Below, piece after piece: positions 42,531-51,382 of a stretch of 64,000 nt of DNA. How positions within the stretch are numbered: position 1 is the stretch's first letter; every line of letters starts with the position of its first letter. Origin of the DNA: Limnohabitans sp. Bal53 (GTDB taxonomy: Bacteria > Pseudomonadota > Gammaproteobacteria > Burkholderiales > Burkholderiaceae_C); contig NZ_NESH01000005.1 of assembly GCF_003063355.1 (NCBI RefSeq), positions 186,001-250,000 on the forward strand. Reading direction: 5' to 3'. The notes under the pieces were generated by a model. It did not search any database, was not told the DNA's origin, and worked only from the letters and a program-made list of their open reading frames with translations. Made by a program: the position numbers and the translations under genes.

Positions 42531-44741
42531 ATGGAAATCAAAGTCAATTTTCTCGACAAACTTCGCCTGGAGGCCAAGTTTGACGACTTCACCGTGCTGG
42601 CCGATCAGCCGATTCGCTACAAGGGCGATGGCTCGGCACCGGGGCCGTTTGATTATTTTTTGGCTTCGTCGGCTTTGTGCGCGGCGTATTTTGTGAAGCT
42701 GTATTGCGAGACGCGCGGCATTTCCACCGAGCACATCCGCCTGTCGCAAAACAACATCGTGGACCCCGACAACCGCTACCTGCAGACCATCAAGATCCAG
42801 GTGGAGTTGCCAGCCGACATGTCTGAAAAAGACCGGGTCGGCATTTTGCGGTCGATTGACCGCTGCACGGTCAAAAAGGCGATTCAAGCGGGCCCCACTT
42901 TCATCGTTGAAGCGGTGGACAACCTGGACGCCGACGCGCAAGCTTTGCTCTCGCTCAACCCCGATGCGCAAGCGCAGACCCGCATCGCAGGCAAGGACTT
43001 GCCGCTGGAGCAGACCATCGCCAACATGACGGCGGTGTTGGCCAACCTGGGTATCAAGATCGAAATCGCGTCGTGGCGCAACCTGGTGCCCAATGTGTGG
43101 TCGCTGCACATCCGCGACGCGCATTCGCCCATGTGCTTCACCAACGGCAAGGGCTCGACCAAAGAAAGCGCTTTGGCCTCGGCGCTGGGTGAATACATCG
43201 AGCGCCTGAACAACAACCACTTTTACGCGGGCGTGTTTTTTGGCGAAGACATCGCGCAAGCCGACTTTGTGCACGACCCCCGCGAGCGTTGGTTCCCGCC
43301 GGGCAAGCGCGACGCGTTGCCCAAAGGTTTGTTGGACAAGCATTGCTTGGCCATTTACAACCCCGACGGCGAGCTCAAGGCCTCGCACCTGTTCGACACC
43401 AACTCGGGCAACTCCTCGCGCGGCATTTGTGCGCTGCCCTATGTGCGCCAGTCCGATGGGGAAGTCGTGTACTTCCCGTCGAACTTGGTGGAAAACCTGT
43501 TTGTGAGCAACGGCATGAGCGCGGGCAACACACTGGTCGAAGCGCAGGTGCAGTGCCTGTCAGAAATTTTTGAACGGGCCGTCAAGCGCGAGATCTTGGA
43601 AGGCGAAATGGCCTTGCCCGACGTGCCGCAGGATGTGCTCGCCAAATACCCCGGCATCGTGGCCGGCATCGAGGCTTTGGAAGCGCAGGGCTTTCCGGTC
43701 TTGGTCAAAGACGCGTCGCTCGGCGGGGTGTACCCGGTGATGTGCGTGACCCTGATGAACCCGCGCACCGGCGGTGTGTTTGCGTCCTTTGGCGCACACC
43801 CCCGCATGGAAGTGGCGCTGGAGCGCAGCCTGACCGAGCTGCTGCAAGGCCGCAGTTTTGAGGGCCTGAACGACTTGCCCGCGCCGACTTTCATCAGCAA
43901 CGCGGTGACCGAGCCCAACAACTTTGTGGAGCACTTCATCGACTCCAGCGGCATTGTGTCGTGGCGGTTTTTCAGCGCGCAATCGGACTTTGAATTTGTG
44001 GAGTGGGACTTTTCTGCCAAGGGAGCCGATGCCACCGCGCAAGAGGCCGCCACGCTGTTCGGCATCTTGCAGGCCATGGGCAAAGAAGCCTATGTGACGG
44101 TGCACGACCAACTCGGCGCCACCGCCTGCCGCATCTTGGTGCCGGGCTATTCCGAGGTCTACCCGGTTGACGACCTGATTTGGGACAACACCAACAAAGC
44201 GCTGTTGTTCCGCGCTGATGTGCTGAATCTGCACCACTTGGATGACGAAGCGCTGGAGGCCTTGCTGGAGCGCTTGGAGAACAACGAGCTCGACGATTAC
44301 CTGGACATCGCCACCCTGATCGGCATCGAGTTTGACGACAATACGGTGTGGGGGCAGCTCACGGTGATGGAGCTCAAGCTCTTGATTCATCTGGCTTTGC
44401 AGCAGCTCGAAGAAGCCCACGAACTGGTGGGTGCTTTCCTGCAGTACAACGACAACACGGTGGAGCGCCGTTTGTTTTACCAAGCCTTGAATGTGGTGCT
44501 GGAAGTCACGCTGGGCGAGGACTTGGCTTTAGAAGATTACGAGCGGAACTTCAGGCGCATGTTTGGCGACGAGCGCATGAATGCGGCCATTGGTTCGGTG
44601 GACGGCAGCGTTCGTTTTCATGGCCTCACGCCGACTAGCCTGCAGCTGGACGGCTTGGACCGCCATCAGCGCCTGCTCGACAGCTATAAAAAACTGCACG
44701 CGGCGCGGGCGCGTGCGGCTGCGAAGCAGACTTTGAATTGA
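42531..44741 (+). CDS. OsmC domain-YcaO domain fusion protein
   Basis: A 736-aa fusion. Residues about 1-140 form an OsmC-like domain (GSAPGPFDYFLASSALCAAYFVKLYC, with one of the peroxidatic Cys positions). The rest is a YcaO domain with the ATP-binding type segments GKGSTKESALASALGEYIERL, AQVQCLSEIFERAVKREI and LDDL-like acidic motifs, followed by the long C-terminal region of E. coli YcaO. YcaO enzymes phosphorylate a backbone amide; E. coli YcaO affects methylthiolation of ribosomal protein S12. No azoline precursor gene or RimO is adjacent. ATG 42531 is the first start giving the OsmC opening EIKVNFLDKL. Confidence 0.84.
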   Translation: MEIKVNFLDKLRLEAKFDDFTVLADQPIRYKGDGSAPGPFDYFLASSALCAAYFVKLYCETRGISTEHIRLSQNNIVDPDNRYLQTIKIQVELPADMSEKDRVGILRSIDRCTVKKAIQAGPTFIVEAVDNLDADAQALLSLNPDAQAQTRIAGKDLPLEQTIANMTAVLANLGIKIEIASWRNLVPNVWSLHIRDAHSPMCFTNGKGSTKESALASALGEYIERLNNNHFYAGVFFGEDIAQADFVHDPRERWFPPGKRDALPKGLLDKHCLAIYNPDGELKASHLFDTNSGNSSRGICALPYVRQSDGEVVYFPSNLVENLFVSNGMSAGNTLVEAQVQCLSEIFERAVKREILEGEMALPDVPQDVLAKYPGIVAGIEALEAQGFPVLVKDASLGGVYPVMCVTLMNPRTGGVFASFGAHPRMEVALERSLTELLQGRSFEGLNDLPAPTFISNAVTEPNNFVEHFIDSSGIVSWRFFSAQSDFEFVEWDFSAKGADATAQEAATLFGILQAMGKEAYVTVHDQLGATACRILVPGYSEVYPVDDLIWDNTNKALLFRADVLNLHHLDDEALEALLERLENNELDDYLDIATLIGIEFDDNTVWGQLTVMELKLLIHLALQQLEEAHELVGAFLQYNDNTVERRLFYQALNVVLEVTLGEDLALEDYERNFRRMFGDERMNAAIGSVDGSVRFHGLTPTSLQLDGLDRHQRLLDSYKKLHAARARAAAKQTLN

Positions 44742-44847
44742 CGGTGTGACTCCCCGCTGTACTTCGCGTGTCTGTGCCTGCCCCAGGAACGTCAGGTCTT
44801 GATGGCCCGACATCGATCCTTTTGCGAAGCAGCATGTCAATGCCCGA

Positions 44848-45819
44848 TCAATTGGATGTCTTGGCCTTGACCCGCACCCCACCAATCACGCCCATCACCA
44901 GCAGTGCAATGCCAGCCAGCGTGAGCGGCTCGGGCCACTGGCCGCGTAGCCAAAACGCGTAGCTGAGCGCGGCCAGGGTTTCAAACACGATGAGTTGGCC
45001 AGCCAGCGCGGTGGGCAATCGTTGGCTGGCGGCGTTCCAGCACAGGGTGCCCAGCCAAGAGGCCAGCAGGCCGATGGCCAACATGAGGCCGACAAACTCC
45101 CAAGGGCGAGGGCCCAGTGGCATGGGCAAGGGGTCTTGGGTGGCGCTGGCCCAGAGCCAGTAGGCGGCATAGCCCAGCAAGGCCAGCGGCAGGGTGGCGA
45201 TGCCCTGCGCTGTGGCCCATATGCGCGGGTTGCGATCGGGGTGGCCGCGCAGCCAGTCGGCGTTTTTAAGTGGGTACCAGGTCCAGCAAACCACCGCGCC
45301 CACGGCCAACGCGGCTCCGGTGATATAGCGCGTGGTGTCGGCTGCAGGGTCTTGCACCAGGGCCGTCCACTCCACGTGGTTGACGCAGGCGATGCCCAAC
45401 AAAATGAGCGCCAGTGGCGGTGCCAACTTCAGCCACGGAAAACGCCCGTCGCGCTGGTGGTTGAGCAAGTTGGCGGCGATGGCAATCACCACGGGCAGCG
45501 TGCCAATGATCATGGTGGGCAACGCCCCACCTGCGCGCAAGATGGCGCTGGACAAAAACAGGTAATACAGCACGTTGCCAATCGCTGCCAGTTTGAGCGC
45601 TGCAAGCCAGTCGCTGCGGGTCAGACGCCGGATGTCGGCGCGGTCGATATAGGCCAGAGGCAAGGCGATCAGGCCAAAGGCCAGATAACGTCCGAAGGTT
45701 TGCAAGGCGGCCGGGTAGTCGGGCAGAAGCAGCGGGCCTACAAAAACGAGGCCCCACAGCATGCCGGCCGCCAAGGAAAAGAAAATGCCGCCCGTCAGGG
45801 CGGTGATGTGATGGGGCAT
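44848..45819 (-). CDS. DMT superfamily transporter (EamA family)
   Basis: A 323-aa inner-membrane protein with ten predicted spans in two EamA halves. It opens TGGIFFSLAAGMLWGLVFVGPLLL, and the second half contains IVFETLAALSYAFWLRGQWPEP, typical of drug/metabolite exporters. ATG 45819 is preferred over a TTG at 45843 that lies in the neighbouring gene. It follows the CRY-DASH gene by 11 nt and may be co-transcribed with it. The substrate is unknown. Confidence 0.83.
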   Translation of the reverse strand: MPHHITALTGGIFFSLAAGMLWGLVFVGPLLLPDYPAALQTFGRYLAFGLIALPLAYIDRADIRRLTRSDWLAALKLAAIGNVLYYLFLSSAILRAGGALPTMIIGTLPVVIAIAANLLNHQRDGRFPWLKLAPPLALILLGIACVNHVEWTALVQDPAADTTRYITGAALAVGAVVCWTWYPLKNADWLRGHPDRNPRIWATAQGIATLPLALLGYAAYWLWASATQDPLPMPLGPRPWEFVGLMLAIGLLASWLGTLCWNAASQRLPTALAGQLIVFETLAALSYAFWLRGQWPEPLTLAGIALLVMGVIGGVRVKAKTSN

Positions 45820-45830
45820 GGGCTGAATTA

Positions 45831-47150
45831 TCAGGCCAGCCAAACTTGCCGATAGCGCCCTTGTGCGTCGTGGTCTTGGGTTTGTTTGGCGGGGTTGAAG
45901 CGCCGGCCCGCACGCGGATCGGTGCCGCGCCCGCTCACGTACAGCCAGTTGCCTTGGTTGCTGCTGACGTCAAAGTCCACCAGCTGCGATTCGAACCAGG
46001 CCGCGCCTGCGCGCCAGTCGCAAGACAGGTCGTGCACCAAAAAGCTGGCCACGATTTGGCGCATGCGGTTGGAGGTAAAACCCGTGGCGGCCAACTCGCG
46101 CATGCCCGCGTCCACGATGGGCTCGCCGGTTTGGCCGCTGCACCAGCGCTGAAAGTCTTTGGGAAAGTGTGAGGGTTTGGGCAAGTTCGACAAGCCCCGC
46201 GCCGCATAAAGTTGCGGGCCGTGTTGCAGGTGCAGCATGCGGAAGTTGTCGCGCCACAGCAGCTCAAACCACAGCCAATAGGTGCCGTCGTTGCTGCCGT
46301 GCTGTTGCTCGTAGGCATGAAGCTCGGCCCAAATGCGGCGTGCCGACAGCGCGCCCGTGGCCAACCAAGGCGACCAGTGGCTGCTGGTGTTCTGGCCTTG
46401 CAGGGCGTTGCGGGTTTGTTTGTAGCGGTCGGGCCACGGTGGGGTGAGGTAGCTGTGCAGGTGGGCCAAAGCGCTGGTCTCGCCACCCCGGCAATGCGCT
46501 TGGGTGTATGGAAAGTTCGAGCGTGCATGCGCATCGCCCTCGGTTTGGGCTTGCTGCAGGGTGAAGGGGTCTTCCGTCCAGCCGGGCAAGCTGGTCAAGC
46601 CGTCGCTCGGAGGCGCTGGCAGCTGGGTGGGCGCGGGCAGCGGTGCCAAGGGCTGGAGCCGTGCCGATTCGATGCGCTGGCGAAATTCGGTGAAGACCTG
46701 CGGCATGTCTTCGGCCGCAAAGGGCAGGGCGTTGGGTTCGATCAGGCTGGACTGCCACAGCGTTTTGACGTTGAGGCCCGCGTTGATCAGCGCTTGCACT
46801 TGGGCTTCTTCTTCGGGCGCAGCGATGTCTTCGCAAAACACGGTGTCTGCTTGGACCCGGCGTGCGCAGGCGGGCAGCACATCGCCCACAGGGCCGTGCA
46901 GCAACATCAGGCGCTGACCCAGGCCCTGCAATGAAGTTTGCAAGTCTTGCAGGGTGTCGGCCCCAAAGCGCCTGCGGTGCGCGCCCATGCGGCGAAATCC
47001 CCAGGCGGTGTCATCGTCTTGCACCGGTTCGTGCACATAGACCAGCAGCAGCGCTTGCTGATGCGCTTGGGCGTGGGCTATGGCTTGCTGGAGTGCGCGT
47101 TGGTCGTGCAGGCGCAAGTCGTTTCGAAACCAGAAAAGGGTGGTGCGCAT
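45831..47150 (-). CDS. DASH-family cryptochrome / photolyase
   Basis: A 439-aa flavoprotein. The N-terminal antenna domain begins TLFWFRNDLRLHDQRAL. The FAD domain contains GEPIVDAGMRELAATGFTSNRMRQIVASFL and DFDVSSNQGNWLYVSGRGTDPR. The segment TLWQSSLIEPNALPF and this C-terminal pattern are those of CRY-DASH proteins, which repair CPDs in single-stranded DNA and may signal. It is encoded 3 nt after a second photolyase-family gene, giving a light-repair pair useful to an organism exposed to sunlight. Confidence 0.82.
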   Translation of the reverse strand: MRTTLFWFRNDLRLHDQRALQQAIAHAQAHQQALLLVYVHEPVQDDDTAWGFRRMGAHRRRFGADTLQDLQTSLQGLGQRLMLLHGPVGDVLPACARRVQADTVFCEDIAAPEEEAQVQALINAGLNVKTLWQSSLIEPNALPFAAEDMPQVFTEFRQRIESARLQPLAPLPAPTQLPAPPSDGLTSLPGWTEDPFTLQQAQTEGDAHARSNFPYTQAHCRGGETSALAHLHSYLTPPWPDRYKQTRNALQGQNTSSHWSPWLATGALSARRIWAELHAYEQQHGSNDGTYWLWFELLWRDNFRMLHLQHGPQLYAARGLSNLPKPSHFPKDFQRWCSGQTGEPIVDAGMRELAATGFTSNRMRQIVASFLVHDLSCDWRAGAAWFESQLVDFDVSSNQGNWLYVSGRGTDPRAGRRFNPAKQTQDHDAQGRYRQVWLA

Positions 47151-47153
47151 GGT

Positions 47154-48752
47154 TTAAAAGTCAAAGCCCAGCTGGTTGCTGGGTGGTGTATCGGGTGAAG
47201 TCGTCTTTGCCGACTTTCGGCGGCCGGTCTTGGGTGAGTCACTGTCGCGGGTGAACACGTCGCGTTGGTGGCCAGTGCCGTGTTTGCGCGAGGCATGTTT
47301 CTCGACGATGGCTTTTTTGCCCGCTTTCACACCGGGTTCGGCCCGGCGGGCGTGCAGTGCGGCTTTGGACTGGCGCGTGGCCTCGGCCAAGTCCACCACG
47401 GGCAGGGGAATGTCGTCGTCGGGTCCGCTGCCCACCGTCAGGCCGCAGTCGCGCTGCACTTCAGGGGGCATGAGCCAAGGCTCGAACAACCAGGTGTCGG
47501 GCACACGGCGCATGTGGGGCAGCCAGCGGCGCACAAAAATGCCTTTGGGGTCGTGGTCTTGCGCTTGTTTGATCGGGTTATAGACCCGTGTGGTGTTGAT
47601 GCCGGTGGTGCCCGACTGCATTTGCAACTGGCTCCAGTGGATGCCGGGTTCGTAGTCCAGAAACTGCGTGGCCAGCCAATGGCCCACGGGCCGCCAGTCC
47701 AGCCACAGCGGATAAGCCGCCACCGACACCAGCATGGCCCGCATGCGGAAGTTGAGCCAGCCTGTCTGGTAGAGCATGACGACACAAGCATCCACCATGG
47801 GCCAGCCGGTGCGGGCCGAGGTCAGGGCTGCAAAGTGGGCGTCGTTCCAGCCGTCTTCGCGCAGGCCGTCGTAACCCCGGTGCATGTTGCGCCACTCGAT
47901 CTCGGGCTCGCTTTCGAGCTTTTGGATGAAGTGGCAATGCCAATACAAGCGGCTGATGAAACCGATCAGTCCGGCCTTGTGCCTGCCCGCTTGTGGGGGC
48001 AAGGCATCGAGCGCTGCGCGGGTGCGTTGCACCACCTCGCGCATGCTGATGCAGCCATAAGCCAGGTAGGTCGAAATGCGAGAACAGGCGGTGGGCGATG
48101 ACAGCGGCGAGGAGATACCACCCCGATACGACAAGGCCCGTGCATCCAGAAAACTGTGCAAGGTCTCCAGCCCCAAGCGACGGCCACCGCGCTGGCGATC
48201 AGGTGGGTTGTGCTGCAGGCCGGGTGGCGGTGTCATCACTTCGGGGCCGGAATTTTCAGGCGCGTCATAAAAGCGTAACTCAGGCAGCACTGCTTGAGGC
48301 GCGGCCATGTGCGCTTCCCAGCGGGCTTGCCAGGTGTTGCGGCTTTTGAGGCGCCGCACCACGCCAAACTGCGCCCACTCTGTCCAGCCCACACCCGCGC
48401 TGCGGCACCACGCGCCCACTTGCAGGTCGCGGTCATAAGTAAAGGCGTTGCCGGTTTCTTCGTGGGCCACCAGTTCGGCAAAAGGCGCTTGCGCGTGCAG
48501 CGCGGCCAGCACCTGCACCGCAGGCCCCACGCGCACCTGCAAGCTGCCGCCCAGTGCTTGCAGTTCGTGGTGCAGTTCGGTCAAAGTTTCGCGTACAAAT
48601 TCAAAGTGCTGCAAGGCCGCATCCGGCTGCGCCCAAAGATCAGGCTCGACGATGTACAGGCACAGCACCGACCCTTGTGTGGCGGCGTGCGCCAGCGCCG
48701 CATGGTCGTGCAGACGCAGGTCGCGCTTGAACCAGACGACGCGGTACGTCAT
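47154..48752 (-). CDS. Cryptochrome/photolyase family protein with basic C-terminal extension
   Basis: A 532-aa FAD-type photolyase relative. The N-terminus YRVVWFKRDLRLHDHAAL is the antenna domain. The FAD-binding region includes TYLAYGCISMREV, GWPMVDACVVMLYQTGWLNFRMRAML and GTTGINTTRVYNPIKQAQDHDP. After about residue 440 a 90-residue Lys/Arg/Ser-rich tail follows (KAGKKAIVEKHASRKHG), unlike standard photolyases. This branch could be a repair enzyme or a photoreceptor. It overlaps the upstream unknown gene by ATGA and precedes the CRY-DASH gene by 3 nt. Confidence 0.8.
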   Translation of the reverse strand: MTYRVVWFKRDLRLHDHAALAHAATQGSVLCLYIVEPDLWAQPDAALQHFEFVRETLTELHHELQALGGSLQVRVGPAVQVLAALHAQAPFAELVAHEETGNAFTYDRDLQVGAWCRSAGVGWTEWAQFGVVRRLKSRNTWQARWEAHMAAPQAVLPELRFYDAPENSGPEVMTPPPGLQHNPPDRQRGGRRLGLETLHSFLDARALSYRGGISSPLSSPTACSRISTYLAYGCISMREVVQRTRAALDALPPQAGRHKAGLIGFISRLYWHCHFIQKLESEPEIEWRNMHRGYDGLREDGWNDAHFAALTSARTGWPMVDACVVMLYQTGWLNFRMRAMLVSVAAYPLWLDWRPVGHWLATQFLDYEPGIHWSQLQMQSGTTGINTTRVYNPIKQAQDHDPKGIFVRRWLPHMRRVPDTWLFEPWLMPPEVQRDCGLTVGSGPDDDIPLPVVDLAEATRQSKAALHARRAEPGVKAGKKAIVEKHASRKHGTGHQRDVFTRDSDSPKTGRRKSAKTTSPDTPPSNQLGFDF

Positions 48753-49336
48753 GGCTGTACCCCGAGGGCTGAAACGGGGCCCAATCCGCCAGGCCCCGCG
48801 CCATATCGCGCTGGGTCGACCCACATACAAGCAAGCAGCGCCTGCGGCAAACCGGGTGCCTGCTGGCGCAGGTAGCGGCGCACAAAGTCGCCGCTGTGCC
48901 AAGGCGCGGTGGAGCCGCTCCACACCGCCTGGTCTTGCACACGCCACTGGCCCGCTTGCAGGCGCAAAACCACCAGTGTGGGCTTGAGGACGTCGAACGC
49001 CACCTCGGCCACGCTCCAGTCGCCCAGTTGTTGCAGTTGCAGCCAACGGGCGCTTTGTGAGTCGGGCAGGCTGTGCTGCTGGATTGCAGTCAGCACGGCG
49101 CGGGCGATGGGGCTGTCCGGGGCGTTTTCTGAAGGGTTGTTGCCAGGCCAGCGGCTCACAGGGGTGCAATCGCGGCGCAACGCCAGCCATTGCTCGGCGG
49201 CCCAGCCGTGCACATCCCAGCGTTGGCCATTCACCTCCAACAGCCGCATGCCGTCCTGATGCACCCAGTCCACATGGCTGTCGACCACCAGCAAGCTGGT
49301 CAGTGCCACCACCACGGCGGCCACATGGCGTTTCAT
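48749..49336 (-). CDS. Membrane-anchored or exported protein of unknown function
   Basis: A 195-aa protein with an N-terminal hydrophobic signal/anchor (VAAVVVALTSLLVVD). A soluble part rich in Trp and Leu follows (for example DVHGWAAEQWLALRRD, ARWLQLQQLGDWSVAEVAF). I recognise no domain. It is the first gene of the photolyase operon, coupled by ATGA to the extended photolyase gene. A link to light response is suggested only by this position. Confidence 0.6.
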   Translation of the reverse strand: MKRHVAAVVVALTSLLVVDSHVDWVHQDGMRLLEVNGQRWDVHGWAAEQWLALRRDCTPVSRWPGNNPSENAPDSPIARAVLTAIQQHSLPDSQSARWLQLQQLGDWSVAEVAFDVLKPTLVVLRLQAGQWRVQDQAVWSGSTAPWHSGDFVRRYLRQQAPGLPQALLACMWVDPARYGAGPGGLGPVSALGVQP

Positions 49337-49412
49337 AGGGCCCGGCCCCCAAGGATTTGTAGTGCTATTTCAGGCATGTTCAATGAATTTTTGGCTATTT
49401 CAAAATTATGAG

Positions 49413-49440
49413 TTGTTTTATGACTGCTTGGTCATAGAAT
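49413..49440 (+). promoter_or_regulatory. Promoter with operator palindrome in the spacer (Rrf2 gene)
   Basis: A -35-like TTGTTT (49413-49418), a 16-bp spacer and a -10-like TAGAAT (49435-49440) precede the Rrf2 gene. The palindrome TATGAC-N6-GTCATA (49419-49436) fills the spacer almost exactly, so a bound dimer would block the promoter. Negative autoregulation by the Rrf2 protein is the simplest reading. Confidence 0.55.
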
Positions 49441-49464
49441 ATCTCATCGTTAACGGAGAACGTC

Positions 49465-49959
49465 ATGATCCAGAAGAAAACCGTCAAAGCCCTTGACATC
49501 GCTGTGTTCATCACCTCGCGTGCGGTGGTCAAGCCCGTGACCACCGAAGAGATCGCCCACGGCCTGAGTCTGTCGTCTTCGTACACCGAATCAATTCTGA
49601 AAGAGCTGCGCGAGGCAGGCCTGATCCGTGCGCACCGCGGCCCGGGTGGCGGCTACCAGATCCGCGGCAATCCCGAAGACATCAGTTTGTGGGACGTGGT
49701 TCAGCACTTTGAAGAGATCCACAGCTTCGACGCCCTGTACCCCGATGGCGACCACCCCATGAAGTCCCTGGAAAGCGACATCCAGAGCAACATGCAAGCC
49801 CTGCTTCAGGCGCAAACCCTGTCCGATGTGGCCGTGCCTTTCATGCCGCGCGATGCCCGCGTCACCTCCATGTTGGGTCAGTTCCGTTTGAAGCCCCTGC
49901 CCGCACCGATCATGCCGCGCGCGCCCAACTCGGTGTTCCAGCTCAGCATGATGATGTGA
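49465..49959 (+). CDS. Rrf2 family transcriptional regulator without cysteines
   Basis: A 164-aa winged-helix regulator of the Rrf2/IscR family. It has the typical recognition part VTTEEIAHGLSLSSSYTESILKELREAGLIRAHRGPGGGYQI. IscR, NsrR and RsrR ligate an Fe-S cluster with three Cys; this protein contains no Cys at all, so it cannot bind a cluster that way and must sense something else or work as an apo repressor. The C-terminal 60 residues are unusual and Met/Pro-rich (LPAPIMPRAPNSVFQ). A GGAG site lies 6 nt before ATG. See the promoter entry upstream. Confidence 0.83.
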   Translation: MIQKKTVKALDIAVFITSRAVVKPVTTEEIAHGLSLSSSYTESILKELREAGLIRAHRGPGGGYQIRGNPEDISLWDVVQHFEEIHSFDALYPDGDHPMKSLESDIQSNMQALLQAQTLSDVAVPFMPRDARVTSMLGQFRLKPLPAPIMPRAPNSVFQLSMMM

Positions 49960-49981
49960 GCCCTCCGCCCCGCCGGCTTTC

Positions 49982-50356
49982 TCAGTGGGGGGCCCAAGCG
50001 AACTCGCGCAGTTGCTCCAGGGTCACGTACTGCAGGGCTTTTTGGTGGGTGCACTCGAGCACCACATGCGGGGCCACCCCGGCTTGAAAGGCTTCGAGCC
50101 AGCGCAGCGCGCACAGGCACCAACGGTCACCCGCTTTCAGGCCCGCAAAGCGGTGTTCGGGGCGGGGCGTCACCAGGTCGTTGCCACGCGAGCGTGAAAA
50201 ATCCAGAAAAGCCTGCGTGACTTTGGCGCAGATCACATGGGTGCCTGCGTCTTCGTCGCTGGTGTTGCAGCAGCCGTCCCTGAAATAACCCGTGAGGGGG
50301 TCATAAGAGCAGGGGATCAATTCGCCACCGAGAACGTTCAAACCGGAGCGAGTCAT
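49982..50356 (-). CDS. DUF2237 family protein
   Basis: A 124-aa soluble protein with the full DUF2237 pattern: NVLGGELIPCSYDPLTGYFRDGCC, HVICAKVTQAFL, SRGNDLVTPRPEHRFAGL and GDRWCLCALRW. The many conserved Cys residues suggest a metal- or redox-binding role, but none is established. It converges with the Rrf2 gene (22-bp gap). Confidence 0.8.
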   Translation of the reverse strand: MTRSGLNVLGGELIPCSYDPLTGYFRDGCCNTSDEDAGTHVICAKVTQAFLDFSRSRGNDLVTPRPEHRFAGLKAGDRWCLCALRWLEAFQAGVAPHVVLECTHQKALQYVTLEQLREFAWAPH

Positions 50357-50594
50357 GGGTGTCTAAGAGCAAGTGATGATGGGAGGCGTATTGTGTGTGC
50401 GTCGTTACAAGCCGCCTGTCTCGCAGGCTAAAGGCTTCACAAAGTACAGGGTCTTTCGATCTCGAAGCCTGAATGTCCGGATGTCTAGAGCTGGTATATC
50501 CATCTGGCGCTACACAGCGGTCAATCCGCCTTCCAACTGCGCGACAGGGCGGGGCTCTGCGGACCGTTAAGATGCCTCAACCCACAGCACGCCC

Positions 50595-51350
50595 ATGAAC
50601 TTCCCGCTCATCACCGACCCATTTTTTTACCTGATCGCTGTGCCAGCCGTGCTGCTGCTGGGTTTGAGCAAAAGCGGTTTTGGGGCCGGGTTTGGCTCCC
50701 TGGCCGTGCCCATGATGGCCTTGGCCGTCACGGTGCCGCAGGCTGCTGCGATTTTGATGCCCGTCTTGCTGGTGATGGACCTTCTGGGCATGGCCGCTTT
50801 TCGCAAGGACGTGGACAAGGCCTTGCTGCGCTTCATGGTGCCCTATGCCATGGTGGGCATTGTGCTGGGGGCCTTGTTGTTCAAGTTGCTGGATGCCCAA
50901 AAAGTGGCGGCCATTGTGGGCGCTTTCACCTTGCTGTTCTTGGCGCAGCAAATGCTCTTCAAGCCCGCCCCCAACGGGCCGCCGCCCCCTCGCTGGCTGG
51001 GCGGCTTGTTGCTCATCACCTCGGGCTTCACCAGCTTCATTGCGCACGCGGGCGGGCCGCCGGTCAACGCTTATGTGATGCGCCTGAAGCTCAAGCCCAT
51101 CCTCTTCACCGGCACGCTCGCGTACCTGTTTTTCTTCATCAACATGGCCAAGTGGGTGCCTTATGCCTGGTTGGGCTTGCTGGACTGGCGCAACTTCGCG
51201 ACCTCTTTGGTCCTCTTGCCCTTGGCCCCCATGGGGGTGTGGATGGGTGTGCGGCTGGCGCGTCGCATCCAGCCCGATTTGTTTTACCGCCTGATTCGGC
51301 TGGGCATGTTCCTCACGGGCTGCAAGCTCTTGTGGGACGGCTGGCGCTGA
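50595..51350 (+). CDS. TSUP family permease (TauE/SafE)
   Basis: A 251-aa membrane protein of the sulfite exporter TauE/SafE family. It has eight or so hydrophobic segments and the duplicated motif LLLGLSKSGFGAGFGSLAVPMMAL in the first half. GFTSFIAHAGGPPVNAYVMRLKL follows in the second half. These proteins move organosulfur or C2 acids across the inner membrane. It has a plain promoter region of about 240 bp upstream in which I see no further gene, and it is followed by a quinone oxidoreductase gene 32 nt on. Confidence 0.84.
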   Translation: MNFPLITDPFFYLIAVPAVLLLGLSKSGFGAGFGSLAVPMMALAVTVPQAAAILMPVLLVMDLLGMAAFRKDVDKALLRFMVPYAMVGIVLGALLFKLLDAQKVAAIVGAFTLLFLAQQMLFKPAPNGPPPPRWLGGLLLITSGFTSFIAHAGGPPVNAYVMRLKLKPILFTGTLAYLFFFINMAKWVPYAWLGLLDWRNFATSLVLLPLAPMGVWMGVRLARRIQPDLFYRLIRLGMFLTGCKLLWDGWR

Positions 51351-51382
51351 TCAAGCCTTTTTAATTTTCAAGGAGACCTTTC

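Noticed and set aside
44742-44847. Terminator after the OsmC-YcaO gene
   Set aside because: No stem with a T-run could be formed; transcription may run into the convergent gene.
50357-50594. tRNA or small RNA in the gap before the TSUP gene
   Set aside because: Only a short GCCTG-TCTCG-CAGGC hairpin is visible; no T-loop or cloverleaf pattern.
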